From Euleptes europaea (taxonomy: Eukaryota; Chordata; Lepidosauria; Squamata; Sphaerodactylidae), in assembly GCF_029931775.1 (NCBI RefSeq), contig NW_026612050.1, positions 124,001 through 188,000 on the forward strand: DNA of 64,000 nucleotides, given 5' to 3'. Position numbers and translations under genes: made by a program. Shown here in pieces: positions 50,101-56,274 of this stretch; within the stretch, counting starts at the first letter, position 1; each line of letters opens with the position of its first letter. Below the pieces are notes generated by a model that made no database searches, had not been told where the DNA came from, and worked only from the letters and a program-made list of their open reading frames with translations.

Positions 50101-50604
50101 GCTCACAGAATTAATGCAAGTAAGTCTTGCGACATAACGTATATCTTCAGAGACCCAAACGTGTAATCAAAGGTTGCCTTTGGCCGTTGGAATTGGTTTT
50201 CGAGGACAGGCCGGGATAACCAGACTTCCGGGGGTTAAAAGGGACAATAATACAGAAAAGAGTGTCTCTGGGTCTATGCAGAGTGCCAAGAACCACCTGC
50301 GGATCTGGACTGCAGAAAGGCAGGGGTTCTAAGAGGTTTGAGCCCAGACCAAAAATTTAGGATTTACAGAGCAGCAACATCCTGCTGTTCTTACACACAC
50401 ACACACACATCTGCCATCTGGACGGCGGTGGGGGCATTACAATCGGAGCGCTGCAACGACACGTGGGAGAGGAAGCGCGTGTTAGTGAACAAGCGACCTT
50501 TCGGCCCCCTGTCCGGGGTTCTCCCCGGGGCCTTGCACCCTCCCCTCCCGCTCCGTCCCACTCACCGCATGGATCTGCAGCTCCACCACGACCTTCAGCG
50601 GCAT
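20018..50604 (-). CDS. SPATA6L: SPATA6L, spermatogenesis-associated 6-like (complete, 12 coding exons)
   Basis: Twelve exons on the minus strand join in phase into 1269 nt (422 residues plus stop): 50604-50566, 49669-49532, 47237-47189, 46718-46677, 40325-40201, 35750-35673, 31422-31156, 29487-29376, 25791-25748, 23456-23278, 21207-21114 and 20119-20018. The N-terminus ([13 protein letters not shown], then [22 protein letters not shown] and [12 protein letters not shown]) is the SPATA6-family N-terminal domain (about residues 1-155). Exon 7 encodes an Arg/Ser/Pro-rich stretch ending PPFVVRH, a family hallmark; the C-terminus ends GQRYCS. Known for the family: SPATA6 is needed for the sperm connecting piece (head-tail junction); SPATA6L is its less studied, testis-enriched paralogue. 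The paralogue is chosen by neighbour CDC37L1 and by sequence. An in-frame upstream ATG at 50691 would add 29 residues; the downstream ATG matches family members. All introns are GT-AG. No break is seen in the reading frame. Confidence 0.93.
20120..21113. other. SPATA6L intron 11, no recognised insert
   Basis: No repeat or RNA gene recognised. Confidence 0.4.
21114..21207 (-). CDS. SPATA6L: SPATA6L coding exon 11
   Basis: 31 codons between acceptor TTTTCAG and donor GTGAGT, encoding [20 protein letters not shown] followed by [11 protein letters not shown]. The T-W-x-x-I-x-E-R-V pattern matches the C-terminal part of SPATA6 proteins. Confidence 0.9.
21208..23277. other. SPATA6L intron 10
   Basis: Contains the CR1-type tail at 21729-21826; the rest is unassigned. 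The 124-codon minus-strand frame at 22712-23086 has no recognisable motif and lies in the intron. Confidence 0.4.
21729..21826 (-). mobile_element. CR1-type LINE 3' end
   Basis: AAGAACATAAGAAAGGCC then TGGATCAGACCAAGGCCCAT is the reverse complement of the tail type seen at 57260 and 15116. Confidence 0.65.
23278..23456 (-). CDS. SPATA6L: SPATA6L coding exon 10
   Basis: Encodes [14 protein letters not shown] and on to GRWASSQQ plus two bases; the start resembles the family motif VIKEPDE. Acceptor TTTCACAG. The donor is GTTATC, which is weak; another GT 11 bases downstream breaks the phase with exon 11. Confidence 0.85.
23457..25747. other. SPATA6L intron 9, no recognised insert
   Basis: AT-rich. 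No repeat family identified with confidence. Confidence 0.4.
25748..25791 (-). CDS. SPATA6L: SPATA6L coding exon 9 (44 nt)
   Basis: Exon 8 leaves phase 1 and exon 10 must start in phase 0, so a linking exon is needed. The 44 nt between a strong acceptor (a T-rich tract ending CTTTCAG) and donor GTAATT restore exactly this phase. They encode [14 protein letters not shown], which resembles the corresponding Ser-Leu-Asp-Ser...Lys segment I remember from mammalian SPATA6L. Inferred from phase, splice sites and similarity. Confidence 0.75.
27905..28110. repeat. TTCGG/CCGAA-containing AT-rich fragment, possibly hAT-related
   Basis: GATTCGGGTC, CCCGAACCCC, AGATCCGAATCC and TTCGGCTTTGG recall the ends of the hAT elements at 5344 and 41110. 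No clear termini. Confidence 0.3.
28680..28805 (+). mobile_element. Penelope-like tail with hammerhead-like core
   Basis: CTGATGA (28696-28702), a stem-loop stretch and GAAAGCT (28720 on) are followed by ATCTTTAAGGTGTCACAAG and GAGTCTAACGCAGCTACTC, the tail family also present in the 50985-51156 palindrome. Confidence 0.6.
28859..29090 (-). mobile_element. 5S-rRNA-derived SINE, nearly full length
   Basis: Read on the minus strand: a 5S-like head (CCTGATCTTGTCAGATATCA, AGTTAAGCAGGG, CCTGGTTAGTATTTGGATGG), a body, then CCATACGTCAGCTGTAACTT and a CAACAACAACA tail. The 3' part resembles the BovB 3' end, suggesting RTE-type mobilisation. Confidence 0.85.
29376..29487 (-). CDS. SPATA6L: SPATA6L coding exon 8
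   Basis: Begins [14 protein letters not shown], directly continuing VVRH from exon 7, and ends HKSQLKR plus one base. Acceptor TTTTAG; the donor GTACAT is slightly non-consensus. Confidence 0.88.
29683..29860. repeat. Degenerate minisatellite, about 45-bp period
   Basis: About three diverged units of the type CCATCCCTCACYGTGGTGA followed by GGCTGGGCTGGGCA. The overlapping open frames on both strands arise from this repeat. Confidence 0.5.
30060..30175 (-). mobile_element. BovB (RTE) 3' end
   Basis: Reverse complement reads CCCTCAATTTGCAAGATCTG, AGCAAGGCTGTC and CATGAATTGGAAGCAACTTG, matching the BovB end at 4572. Confidence 0.7.
30835..30873. repeat. 19-bp hairpin, one wobble
   Basis: CTCTAGCAATCCCCCAAAT faces ATTTGGGGGGTTGCTAGAG with a one-base gap. 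Related GCAACCCCC sequences flank it. Confidence 0.6.
31156..31422 (-). CDS. SPATA6L: SPATA6L coding exon 7
   Basis: The largest coding exon, 89 codons, between acceptor TTTCAG and donor GTAAGT. It encodes a basic Arg/Ser-rich region with SRSPSPSP, then a PRPPFVVRH end as in SPATA6 and SPATA6L. Probably disordered; phosphorylation is plausible but not shown. Confidence 0.95.
31423..35672. other. SPATA6L intron 6
   Basis: Dominated by the minus-strand CR1 at 32351-34540. 31423-32340 and 34541-35672 show nothing recognised. Confidence 0.45.
32351..34540 (-). mobile_element. CR1 LINE, 2.2 kb, 5'-truncated
   Basis: Read on the minus strand: an endonuclease-to-RT linker ([20 protein letters not shown], 34528 on), [49 protein letters not shown] (catalytic FADD changed to FAND), [20 protein letters not shown], then the CR1 3' UTR ending GTTGGAAGGGACC in plus orientation near 32370. 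Frame changes between 33900 and 32672 show it is dead. It has the same orientation as the host gene. Confidence 0.92.
35673..35750 (-). CDS. SPATA6L: SPATA6L coding exon 6
   Basis: 26 codons, [20 protein letters not shown] then SRRWYR, with acceptor TTTAAG and donor GTAAGT. The family motif APKLEFST is intact. Confidence 0.95.
35968..36060. repeat. Palindromic short repeat (CAATCCTA family)
   Basis: GCAATTCTAAACAG...CATTGAAGTCAATGG...GGCTTAGGATGGC is self-complementary around the CATTGAAGTCAATG centre. Another diverged copy is at 36238-36306. Confidence 0.6.
36550..37158 (+). mobile_element. Solo LTR (fossil), same family as 1385
   Basis: Starts TGTAATGCCTGGAATCATTA, with a TATAAAAG box (about 37012), the CCTTTGTTCTGTGTGAAGAC block and an AATAAA signal (about 37097); it ends near TAATACCA. 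No internal region adjoins. Of similar age to the other two copies judging by scattered differences. Confidence 0.75.
38540..39915 (+). mobile_element. L2-type LINE 3' part, interrupted by a SINE
   Basis: TTTAAAGCCCTAAATGGCC (38550) and [19 protein letters not shown] followed by F-R-R-V-C-K (39485-39600) are the C-terminal end of L2 ORF2. It ends in an AATAAAATAAAATAAAA tail, as L2 does. The middle is interrupted by the tRNA SINE and other sequence. A minus-strand relative is at 62605. Confidence 0.75.
38990..39267 (-). mobile_element. tRNA-derived SINE
   Basis: Read on minus: GAGCCAGCATGGTGTAGTGG, then TTAAGAGCGG, a B-box-like GGTTTGATTCCCC, and a body ending in ATTGTAAGCCGGTTTGATT. Same family as 40840-43313. 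Confidence 0.8.
40201..40325 (-). CDS. SPATA6L: SPATA6L coding exon 5
   Basis: Encodes [20 protein letters not shown] and on to MKTHPTFP. Acceptor TTTTAG and donor GTAAGT flank 125 nt. The [10 protein letters not shown] motif is the most conserved stretch of the SPATA6 family and identifies the gene. Confidence 0.96.
40840..41109 (-). mobile_element. tRNA-derived SINE, body part (head at 43284-43313)
   Basis: Same family as 38990-39267. The tRNA-like head (CCACTACACCACACTGGCTC on plus) is separated from the body by the hAT element; the two parts join exactly at the duplicated CTCTTAAC. Confidence 0.88.
41110..43283. mobile_element. Non-autonomous hAT-type DNA transposon, 2.17 kb, with 8-bp target duplication
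   Basis: Ends TAGGGCTGTCG and CAACAGCCCTA; CTCTTAAC is duplicated at 41102-41109 and 43284-43291. Its left arm is the reverse complement of the right arm of the element at 5344, so the two lie in opposite orientation. About 0.78 kb (41979-42760) is absent from the other element. No transposase. Confidence 0.9.
41979..42760 (+). mobile_element. Insert within the hAT element, possibly a Gypsy-like solo LTR (fossil), uncertain
   Basis: Sequence absent from the sister hAT copy. From about 42107 (TGTCATGGGCCC) to about 42716 it looks like a TG...CA-bounded LTR. A long open frame through it encodes an acidic, Pro/Gln-rich stretch ending in an Arg-rich [14 protein letters not shown] segment, with no domain I recognise. 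Captured host sequence is the alternative. Confidence 0.35.
43640..44110 (+). mobile_element. tRNA-derived SINE interrupted by a MITE
   Basis: GTTGGATTAGGATCTAGGAG, CCATGGAGCCTGGCTGGGTG and CTAACTTACCTCACAGC continue after the MITE with ATTGTTGTGAGGATAAAATG. Same family as 45440 and 63613. Confidence 0.8.
43771..43937. mobile_element. hAT-type MITE (GGGTTGCC family) with exact 8-bp target duplication
   Basis: CAGGGTTGCC...GGCAACCCTA, flanked by CTCACAGC at 43763-43770 and 43938-43945. It sits in a SINE whose unbroken form has a single CTCACAG-like site, so insertion boundaries are exact. Confidence 0.9.
44695..44770. repeat. Palindromic short repeat (CAATCCTA family)
   Basis: Self-complementary around CCACTGAAATCAATGGG, with outer CATCCTAAGG and CTTAGCACTGTA arms. 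Confidence 0.55.
45150..45350 (+). mobile_element. Penelope-like tail with well-preserved hammerhead-like core
   Basis: CTGATGA (45198-45204), stem GGCC-CCATA-GGCC (206-218) and GAAACGCG (219 on) reproduce the hammerhead core C3-U4-G5-A6-N7-G8-A9, stem II, G12-A13-A14. An AT-rich tail follows. Such motifs are known from the terminal repeats of Penelope-like elements. No coding part adjoins. Confidence 0.65.
45440..45660 (+). mobile_element. tRNA-derived SINE
   Basis: GTGTGGTACAGTGGCTAGA, B-box-like GGTTCAAATCCCC and GGGCCAGTCAGTATTTCTC match the family at 63613. Moderately diverged. Confidence 0.75.
45851..46074. repeat. Perfect 103-bp-arm palindrome made of two Penelope-like tails
   Basis: Left arm 45851-45953 and right arm 45972-46074 are exact reverse complements, separated by 18 bp. 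Each arm equals the 3' end of the PLE at 47613-48874. The spacer is the reverse complement of the PLE bases just before that tail, so the left arm is a slightly longer tail in inverted orientation. Each arm holds CTGAAGA...GGCGAAACGTC, a hammerhead-like core. Confidence 0.92.
46677..46718 (-). CDS. SPATA6L: SPATA6L coding exon 4
   Basis: A 42-nt exon (acceptor TTTTAG, donor GTAAAT) encoding [13 protein letters not shown] with split codons on both sides. It corresponds to the F-E-L-I-x-L-V-P segment of SPATA6. Both phases fit exons 3 and 5. Confidence 0.88.
47189..47237 (-). CDS. SPATA6L: SPATA6L coding exon 3
   Basis: Encodes [16 protein letters not shown] plus one base, with a pyrimidine-rich acceptor ending TTGAAG and donor GTAAGT. 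It matches the family motif V-F-x-x-A-x-D-P-x-x-V-V-x-L-L. A plus-strand open frame over the same bases (46990-47268) is an antisense shadow. Confidence 0.92.
47613..48874 (+). mobile_element. Penelope-like element, 5'-truncated, with GIY-YIG endonuclease
   Basis: Begins within reverse transcriptase at the catalytic FVDDTFTIW (47619 on), continues with [11 protein letters not shown] and the thumb region, and ends with a GIY-YIG endonuclease ([20 protein letters not shown], then RIKEHERYC). The 3' end is the tail shared with the palindrome at 45851. AACCAAATGAAGG lies on both sides (47600-47612 and 48875-48887), a 13-bp target duplication. Lies in SPATA6L intron 2, antisense to the gene. Broken but fairly young. 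Confidence 0.9.
49069..49152. repeat. Palindromic short repeat (CAATCCTA family)
   Basis: TACAATCCAGTGCAGAGTCA pairs with the TGTAACTCTATTTAGGATTGTA arm, with a central CACTGAAGTCAGTGG. Confidence 0.6.
49532..49669 (-). CDS. SPATA6L: SPATA6L coding exon 2
   Basis: 46 codons between acceptor CATAG and donor GTAACC. It encodes [18 protein letters not shown] and ends FHEKMWFEK. The Cys-Pro-Gly-Val plus DVYLTV pattern is the SPATA6 N-terminal domain signature. Confidence 0.95.
49670..50565. other. SPATA6L intron 1
   Basis: About 0.9 kb with no recognised repeat or coding signal. The right end is part of the CpG-rich promoter block. PLPP6 is not found here. Confidence 0.45.
50566..50604 (-). CDS. 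SPATA6L: SPATA6L coding exon 1
   Basis: Encodes [13 protein letters not shown], 13 full codons, followed by donor GTGAGT. It lies in the CpG-rich promoter block. Phase 0 at the donor. Confidence 0.92.
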
Positions 50605-50715
50605 CTCCACCCTCGGCCGGCCCCGCAGGGCTCCGAGTGTCACCGAGGATTCCCGCTCCGCCGGCCCGCCGCTGCCGCCGCCGCCAGCCACGCCTGTTCC
50701 AGGGGAAAGCGTCGT

Positions 50716-50729
50716 GTTGCCATGGAAAC
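50716..50729 (-). promoter_or_regulatory. RFX X-box-like site upstream of SPATA6L
   Basis: GTTTCCATGGCAAC on the minus strand (GTTGCCATGGAAAC on plus), 112 bp before the SPATA6L start codon. RFX factors bind imperfect palindromes of this form (GTNRCC, spacer, RGYAAC); this site has one mismatch. RFX family members drive ciliary and spermatid genes, which fits a sperm-tail gene. Binding is inferred. Confidence 0.55.
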
Positions 50730-50984
50730 GCCAACGTTCGAATGCTCCTAAGCGCGAGCAAATAGCGCCGCTCCCTGCGCCAGCCCCTACGGAGAGCCAG
50801 GCTGGAAGCCGCTCTGCTCTGTCGGGGCGTGCAAATGAGCTCTGGCATCGGGGGGGGGGGGAGGTGATGGGGCAATTGTATTAGATTCAGCCTTCGAGAT
50901 ACTGGGAAGCGAGAATAGCCACTAACAGGAGAAATTACTTACTAGATGTGGAGAATGACTTCCACTGAAGCATCTGTAAGCGCT

Positions 50985-51156
50985 AGTAGAAAAGGGCCAG
51001 AGTCCAGTAGCACCTTAAAGACTAACAAAAATATTTTCTGGCAGGGGATGAGCTTTCGTGAGCCACAGCGAGCTGTGGCTCACGAAAGCTCATCCCCTGC
51101 CAGAAAATATTTTTGTTAGTCTTTAAGGTGCTACTGGACTCTGGCTCTTTTCTACT
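50985..51156. repeat. Near-perfect 172-bp palindrome of a Penelope-like tail family
   Basis: Arms 50985-51069 and 51072-51156 (85 bp each) are reverse complements with one mismatch and a 2-bp centre. The right arm reads GTGGCTCACGAAAGCTCATC, then GTTAGTCTTTAAGGTGCTAC and CAGACTAACACGGC, the same family as 28680-28805. The centre lies in stem II of the hammerhead-like fold. Confidence 0.92.
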
Positions 51157-53039
51157 ACTGCAGACAGACTAACACGGCGACCCACTGAATTATCTGTAAG
51201 CACTATATGTAATGAATCCGCAGAGTCGAACATACTGTCGTCAATGAATTCAGAGTCAAAGCATGCATCCAAATTAGGTGCCCGCGTGTTGCCCTGAAGT
51301 CAATTTGGCGCATCTCTGAACAGCTACTGCAAGAGCAGTCGAAAATAAAACCTAGTATTTAGAACCCTTGACATTCTCCACGGTAAACAGAAAGGGCAGA
51401 TTAAATTAGAATCGGGGCTTTACTTCGTTCTGTAAAATTCAAGACGTGTTTTCCGGGACGGGGTAAAAGCTGGTACAGACCAGAACAGGCATTAAACCAA
51501 TAACATGACCGCACAAAAAAACAGTGGGAATTGTTAAAGGCTCTCCAGAACAATATTGTGGAAACCAGAACACAGAAACAGCGTGCATTTATTGACCCTT
51601 TCCAGGCCAAAATGTCGCCAGAACGGGCATTAAATTAATCACAGGACTGAAAAAAAGAACAGTGGGATGTGTTAAAGGCACTCCAGAACAACATTCTGGA
51701 AACCAGAACGCAGAAATAGTGCACGTTTATTAACCCTTTTCAGGCCTGTTATAGTGCATTTCTGCACTTCCTGGGGTTTCCCTGGCTTATCACTGATCCT
51801 TCCCAAACCTGCTTTGCCGCAGAGTTGTGGGATAGATCTCAGCAAACCCTGGATGTGTGAGTAGGAAAGTTTGGATTTTGCCAGTCCAGCCCACACAGCA
51901 GCCATTTCCTCTGCCTCCGGCATAAGTAGTTCCCTCCCTATGGCACCATGAATGTTTTTATCAACAAATGAACATTGTTATATCATTCTAGAAATGTATC
52001 TTGCAGTTACTCAGAATTCCCAGCTTTCATTTTTAAAAAGTATGTCTGTAGCTCTTTTCATTGCAGAGATATAGGGGGAAAGCATACATTCAACAAATAT
52101 AGCTAGACAATATTTTTTTAAAAAATGAAAGCTAGGAATTTAGAGAACCTGAGTCACAGCTCTTATGTTATAACGATATATTCAACTGCTTTTTAAAAAA
52201 ATGAAAGAGGCGTGTTGTGGAGGCATTTTGGCTGGGAAATCCAGCTAGTACCTGGAAGTTGGCAACTCTAATTTCCTATTTGCCAGGGTGACCAAATCTA
52301 GGCAAGGCCTCTTTTCAATGCTTCCCTTCCCCAGCCTGCAGACAAGCCACTACTCTGGAACCCAACTCAAAGCCTAAGGAAGTCACTATGGAGACTCATG
52401 TTGATTTTGCCTTGCCCCCGGGCTGCCTATAAACAAATATCCTAAATGCCATCAAAGTTTCACACACCAAGCTTAGGATAATTAAAGCAAAGATGAAATC
52501 CGAGCTGTTCTGGGAAGGACATTCCAATCTGGATGATGGGGTGAAACCTGAGCTTAGCCTCTCCAAGGTTTTGCAATGGCTGTGGAGTCGGACTCAATCA
52601 ACAATGATGCTGTCATAATTGGGTCACAGCCATGCCCGGTGCCTGTTTTAACTTAAGTCTTCCAGTACTAATAAGATCTGAATGATGAACAACACAAAAG
52701 GAAACATATTTAGATTGAGTGGCAAAGTCTTTGTAGTGCCGCACGCCCCACTGATTATTAGGATAGAAAGCCAAAGTTAATTACCATCTTCTCAGTTCTA
52801 AGGATGCCCGGCTTCTGGATTGAGGGAAGGATATGATCAGTGACACAAACTGAGATGTCAGCTGTAATATCCTGGATTCACCCAAAGTTGGAAAATGAAA
52901 ATTGGCAAATGGGAACCAGGAGGCTACAGGCAACTCAGATATTTATCTGCTACTTTTCCTTCAAGAGCAAAGCAAGCCAGTTCTCTACTGCACCTGATCT
53001 ATGACATTCTTTAACATTAATAATAATAATTATTATGTG
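51157..53039. other. Intergenic DNA between SPATA6L and CDC37L1
   Basis: Apart from the tandem duplication and a GGGTTGCC MITE fragment near 52225-52270, nothing is recognised. No PLPP6 reading frame. Confidence 0.45.
51481..51747. repeat. Two-unit tandem duplication, about 135-bp period
   Basis: CAGAACAGGCATTAAACCAA to CTTTCCAGGCC recurs as CAGAACGGGCATTAAATTAA to CTTTTCAGGCC, with shared CTCCAGAACAA and GGAAACCAGAAC blocks. Origin unknown. Confidence 0.75.
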
Positions 53040-53171
53040 TATGCGTGTTAACTGCCATCAAGTTGCAGCCAACTTATGGCAACCCCATAGAGTTTTCAAG
53101 GCAAGAGATGAACAGAGGTGGTTTGCAGTTGCCTTCCTCAATATAGCAACCCCAGTTTTCTTGGTGGTCTC
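53040..53171 (-). mobile_element. 5S-derived SINE, 3' part, interrupted by an LTR
   Basis: GTTAACTGCCATCAAGTTGC and GGCAACCCCATAGAGTTTTC match the 3' half of the SINE at 28859. The 5S head continues at 53711-53790. Confidence 0.78.
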
Positions 53172-53175
53172 CCAT

Positions 53176-53710
53176 TGAAGTGCCTATAAACTTCATTTAT
53201 GGGAAAACATATATTCTTTCATATGTATAAACATTCATGGGTTCGTGAGGTGCTATGCTCAAGAATAGAGCATAGCATCAGGCAGACGTATTCTGCCCAC
53301 ACATGGAAACTTTGGGAACGTTGGCATCCATAACTATAAGAGGCCAACAGAACACATTGCCTGGTACAGGCTTTCCCTAGTAGAGAAAAACAGTGTCTTA
53401 CCTTCACTGTTAGGAATGAGAATCACAAGACCAAGTGCTTGCTTAGAGACAGCTTCTACCAATCTCTATATACTATGTTAATTAAAGTAAGGTAGACAAC
53501 CAATGTCTAGTGAGTCAATGTAATTGGAACATCCCTAACCAGAAGTTATAATTGGGGTTGCAATCCTTTGTTCTGTGTGAAAGACTGTCCTGCGCATTTG
53601 GGCAGCTTCACCCGGTATGTATATTGGGCTCAATAAACAACTGCTTTGAACTATCAACCTCCCACTGTGTTATATTGATTCGAAATTAATATTATAACAC
53701 TGGCATTTCA
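53176..53710 (+). mobile_element. Solo LTR (fossil) in a 5S SINE, with 4-bp target duplication
   Basis: Ends TGAAGTGCC and GGCATTTCA form a short inverted repeat, and CCAT is present on both sides (53172-53175, 53711-53714). Related to the LTRs at 1385 and 36550 through the CCTTTGTTCTGTGTGAAAGA block and the CAATAAACAACTGCTTT polyA region. Confidence 0.82.
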
Positions 53711-53790
53711 CCATCCAAGTACTAACCATGGCTGACCCTACTTAGGTTCCAAGCTCTGCTGAGAGAGGGTTAGTCAGGCTGCTTTTTTGC
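53711..53790 (-). mobile_element. 5S-derived SINE, 5S head
   Basis: CCATCCAAGTACTAACCATGG and ACTTAGGTTCCAAGCTCTGC are the reverse complement of the 5S C box, intermediate element and A box. Confidence 0.78.
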
Positions 53791-54825
53791 GTTAATATAG
53801 CAAAATCTTTACAAGCAGAACTTAATTACCTACAGAAAAGCAGGGCTGGTGAGTGAAGGGAGGACTATGAATACAAAATTTTGGCAACTCTCATCTTCTT
53901 CAGGTCCCAGGGAAGTCTGTCAAGGTGCCACTGAGGGCAGTAGCAGCATCCCTAATCTAACTGAGCATCTTCTGTATGTAGACCTTTGAAAGTTGGGAGG
54001 AAGGAAGCAAATTAAATCCTTTTCTGGAGGCCCATGACAGTCTTTTCTTTAGAACCATCTGCTCTCAAGCAAAACTTTTAGCATTTTTGTCCAATTCATC
54101 TTTTGCACATAGCCTGTGCATTTTGGTCTGTAATTGCTCACATCAAGCCACTATGGATGGTTGGTCTCCTAGGTCCTTGTTTGTTTTGATAGACCATATG
54201 TTACCTGATTTCTTTTTGCATGTCCAGTTACAATCCCTGTGATTCTTTTCATTTTTAAAAAAGCAAGAGTCGCTGTTAAGTTTCAACTCTACCCAGGCGT
54301 AATTTCAGACTTGAATTGATCTTGTTGATAGAATGAATCACCCTGACATATGAACTGTTTCTCCTATCAGTTAAAGCCACAGCTTCTTGTCCTGTCCTTA
54401 ATAGATCTGTCCTCAGTAGAGACACTGAACAATTCTTCTTTAGAAGTCCTTTGAGTACTAGCATACTGATAAGATACCCCCAGTCTTTCTTTTCTCTAAG
54501 TTAAACATACCAGGCTCCTTCCACTTTCCTTTATATTACTAGCCTTTATCTCTAGATGTTAGCTAATAACCTGGGACACACCACTGCTGACTAGACCCAG
54601 CATAAGAGGTTCCAAATAGCAGAAATACTGAGCTCTCCTTTTTCATTGGGGATTAACCAATGCATACTGTATTTTTCATTCTGGTATCAGAACCCAAGTG
54701 CCAAATGTCTCATACCGTACAGGCATTAAACAAACAACAACACTGCTGTGGTTTGAAAAGTGGGCCCAGCAGCCTATTTCAGTCATTATTTTAAAAGATT
54801 GTTTGAGAATAGCTGCCACAGGATA

Positions 54826-54862
<37 letters not shown>

Positions 54863-55513
54863 CTAGTATAATTTTACATTGAGGAAGCTACTAAATCTGA
54901 GTAATGATAAACAGGTTTAGCGTAGAAGAAAAATAGCCAGGATACACACATGAAGCTTCCTTATACTGGGTCAGAATCTTGGGACTACCGTGGTTAGTAC
55001 TGTCTGTTCTTGCTGGCAAGGGCTCTCCAGGGCCTTAGGTAGTAGTAGTCTTTCACATCATGTACTACTTGATCATGTTAACTGGTGTGCCTGACAACTG
55101 GCCTGGAGAAAGATATTTTGTCCCTTTAACAGAGGTTTAATGTGTAGAAATAGCAGTTGAAGTAGGATTCCCAATTGCTTCTGTTGCCCTGCTGACTCTT
55201 AGATGGTGGGCGGACGGATGCAGGCCGGGGGAAGTGAGGAGGAGCAATCGGTGTCATCTAAGCAATGATGACACTTCTGATTTATGTGGAAGTTCCAGCA
55301 TTGCAATGGGAGGATGCTCCAGCACCGAGGCCTAGCTAGTGTTTATTGCCTTAGAAGAGCAGTACCACAAGACTCCTCCATTGACCTGTCTTCTGTAATT
55401 ATACCCCACAAGTCCACAACTCGGTTCACTTACTGGTCATGAACTGCTTTGCTGATATGGGTAGAAGTACAATCAAAATGCCTGAGGAGGTAAAAACTAT
55501 GATGGGGTTGTCA
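53791..55513. other. Intergenic DNA, unassigned
   Basis: Includes the AC/AG microsatellite at 54826. No gene or other repeat identified. Confidence 0.45.
54826..54863. repeat. AC/AG microsatellite
   Basis: A short (AC)n run passes directly into about 13 AG units. Confidence 0.9.
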
Positions 55514-55715
55514 TAGGGTTGCCAGATCCCTTTGCCACCGGCGGGAGGTTTTGGGGGTGGAGCCTGAGGAGGGTGGGGTTTGTGGAGGGACTTCAATGCT
55601 ATAGCGTCCAATTGCCAAAGCTGCCATTTTCTCCAGGTGAACTGATCTCTATTGGCTGGAGATTAGTTGTAATAGCGGGAGATCTCTAGCTAGTACCTGG
55701 AGGTTGGCAACCCTA
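55514..55715. mobile_element. hAT-type MITE (GGGTTGCC family)
   Basis: TAGGGTTGCC and GGCAACCCTA ends, with the complete internal GGAGCCTGAGGAGGGTGGGG and TCCAGGTGAACTGATCTCTA blocks. The fullest copy in the window. Confidence 0.85.
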
Positions 55716-56066
55716 TCTAGTCCCCTGATCATTTTGGTTGCTCTTTTCTGCACTTTCTCAAGCAAGATCCTTTTTCAGGTGCGGTGATCAGAACTGCACA
55801 CGGTATTCCAAGCGCGGTCTCATTCAAAGTATGTGATATTTTGCACAGCGCCTAAATACCGTGTTGCTTCTACATGGCTCGACACTATAAAGTCATTTCC
55901 TAAGAAGTACTTAACTTTAATAAACCCCCATTTAAGTGACTAGTCGGATTTTTAAACTATTATTATTTTCATAGCTGCGCTCTCAAAGTCTAGGAATTAT
56001 CGGGAGGGCGTCAGCTATTCACAGCAACCAGGCATGCCTGTCGCGCAGTCGCACCAGAGCCTTCCA

Positions 56067-56079
56067 GTCGCCTAGCAAC
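56067..56079 (+). promoter_or_regulatory. RFX X-box in CDC37L1 promoter
   Basis: GTCGCCTAGCAAC fits the X-box consensus GTNRCC-N-RGYAAC without mismatch, about 195 bp before the start codon. Confidence 0.6.
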
Positions 56080-56135
56080 CTGTAGGTCCACATTGTTGCG
56101 GTCACATGACAAGTCCACCAAGCGGGGCGGCATGA

Positions 56136-56143
56136 TGACGTCA
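56136..56143 (+). promoter_or_regulatory. Perfect CRE (CREB/ATF site) in CDC37L1 promoter
   Basis: The palindrome TGACGTCA lies 132 bp upstream of the start codon in a CpG-rich context, a typical position for functional CREB/ATF sites. CREM-type activators act in spermatids, but CREs are also common in housekeeping promoters. Confidence 0.6.
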
Positions 56144-56274
56144 TAAGTACGGGACGTTTTGTTGTTGATGGAAGTAGACCAGCTAATTTCCGGTGGGCTC
56201 CATAACAGACCCGAGTAGCAGCGTGAATCAGAGCGAGGGGATCCTTTTTTTAATCTGCCGTCGCAGAGCGGGGA

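Larger units (their letters stand above)
50150..50880 (-). promoter_or_regulatory. CpG-rich promoter region of SPATA6L
   Basis: A GC- and CpG-rich block surrounds coding exon 1, in contrast to the AT-rich flanks, as expected for a vertebrate CpG-island promoter. It contains a short (AC)n run near 50393-50410. Open frames on both strands here are composition artefacts. Confidence 0.7.

Noticed and set aside
50357-50875. 172- and 137-codon open frames in the CpG region
   Set aside because: Arg/Ala/Pro-rich translations in several overlapping frames result from GC-rich promoter sequence; only exon 1 of SPATA6L is supported.
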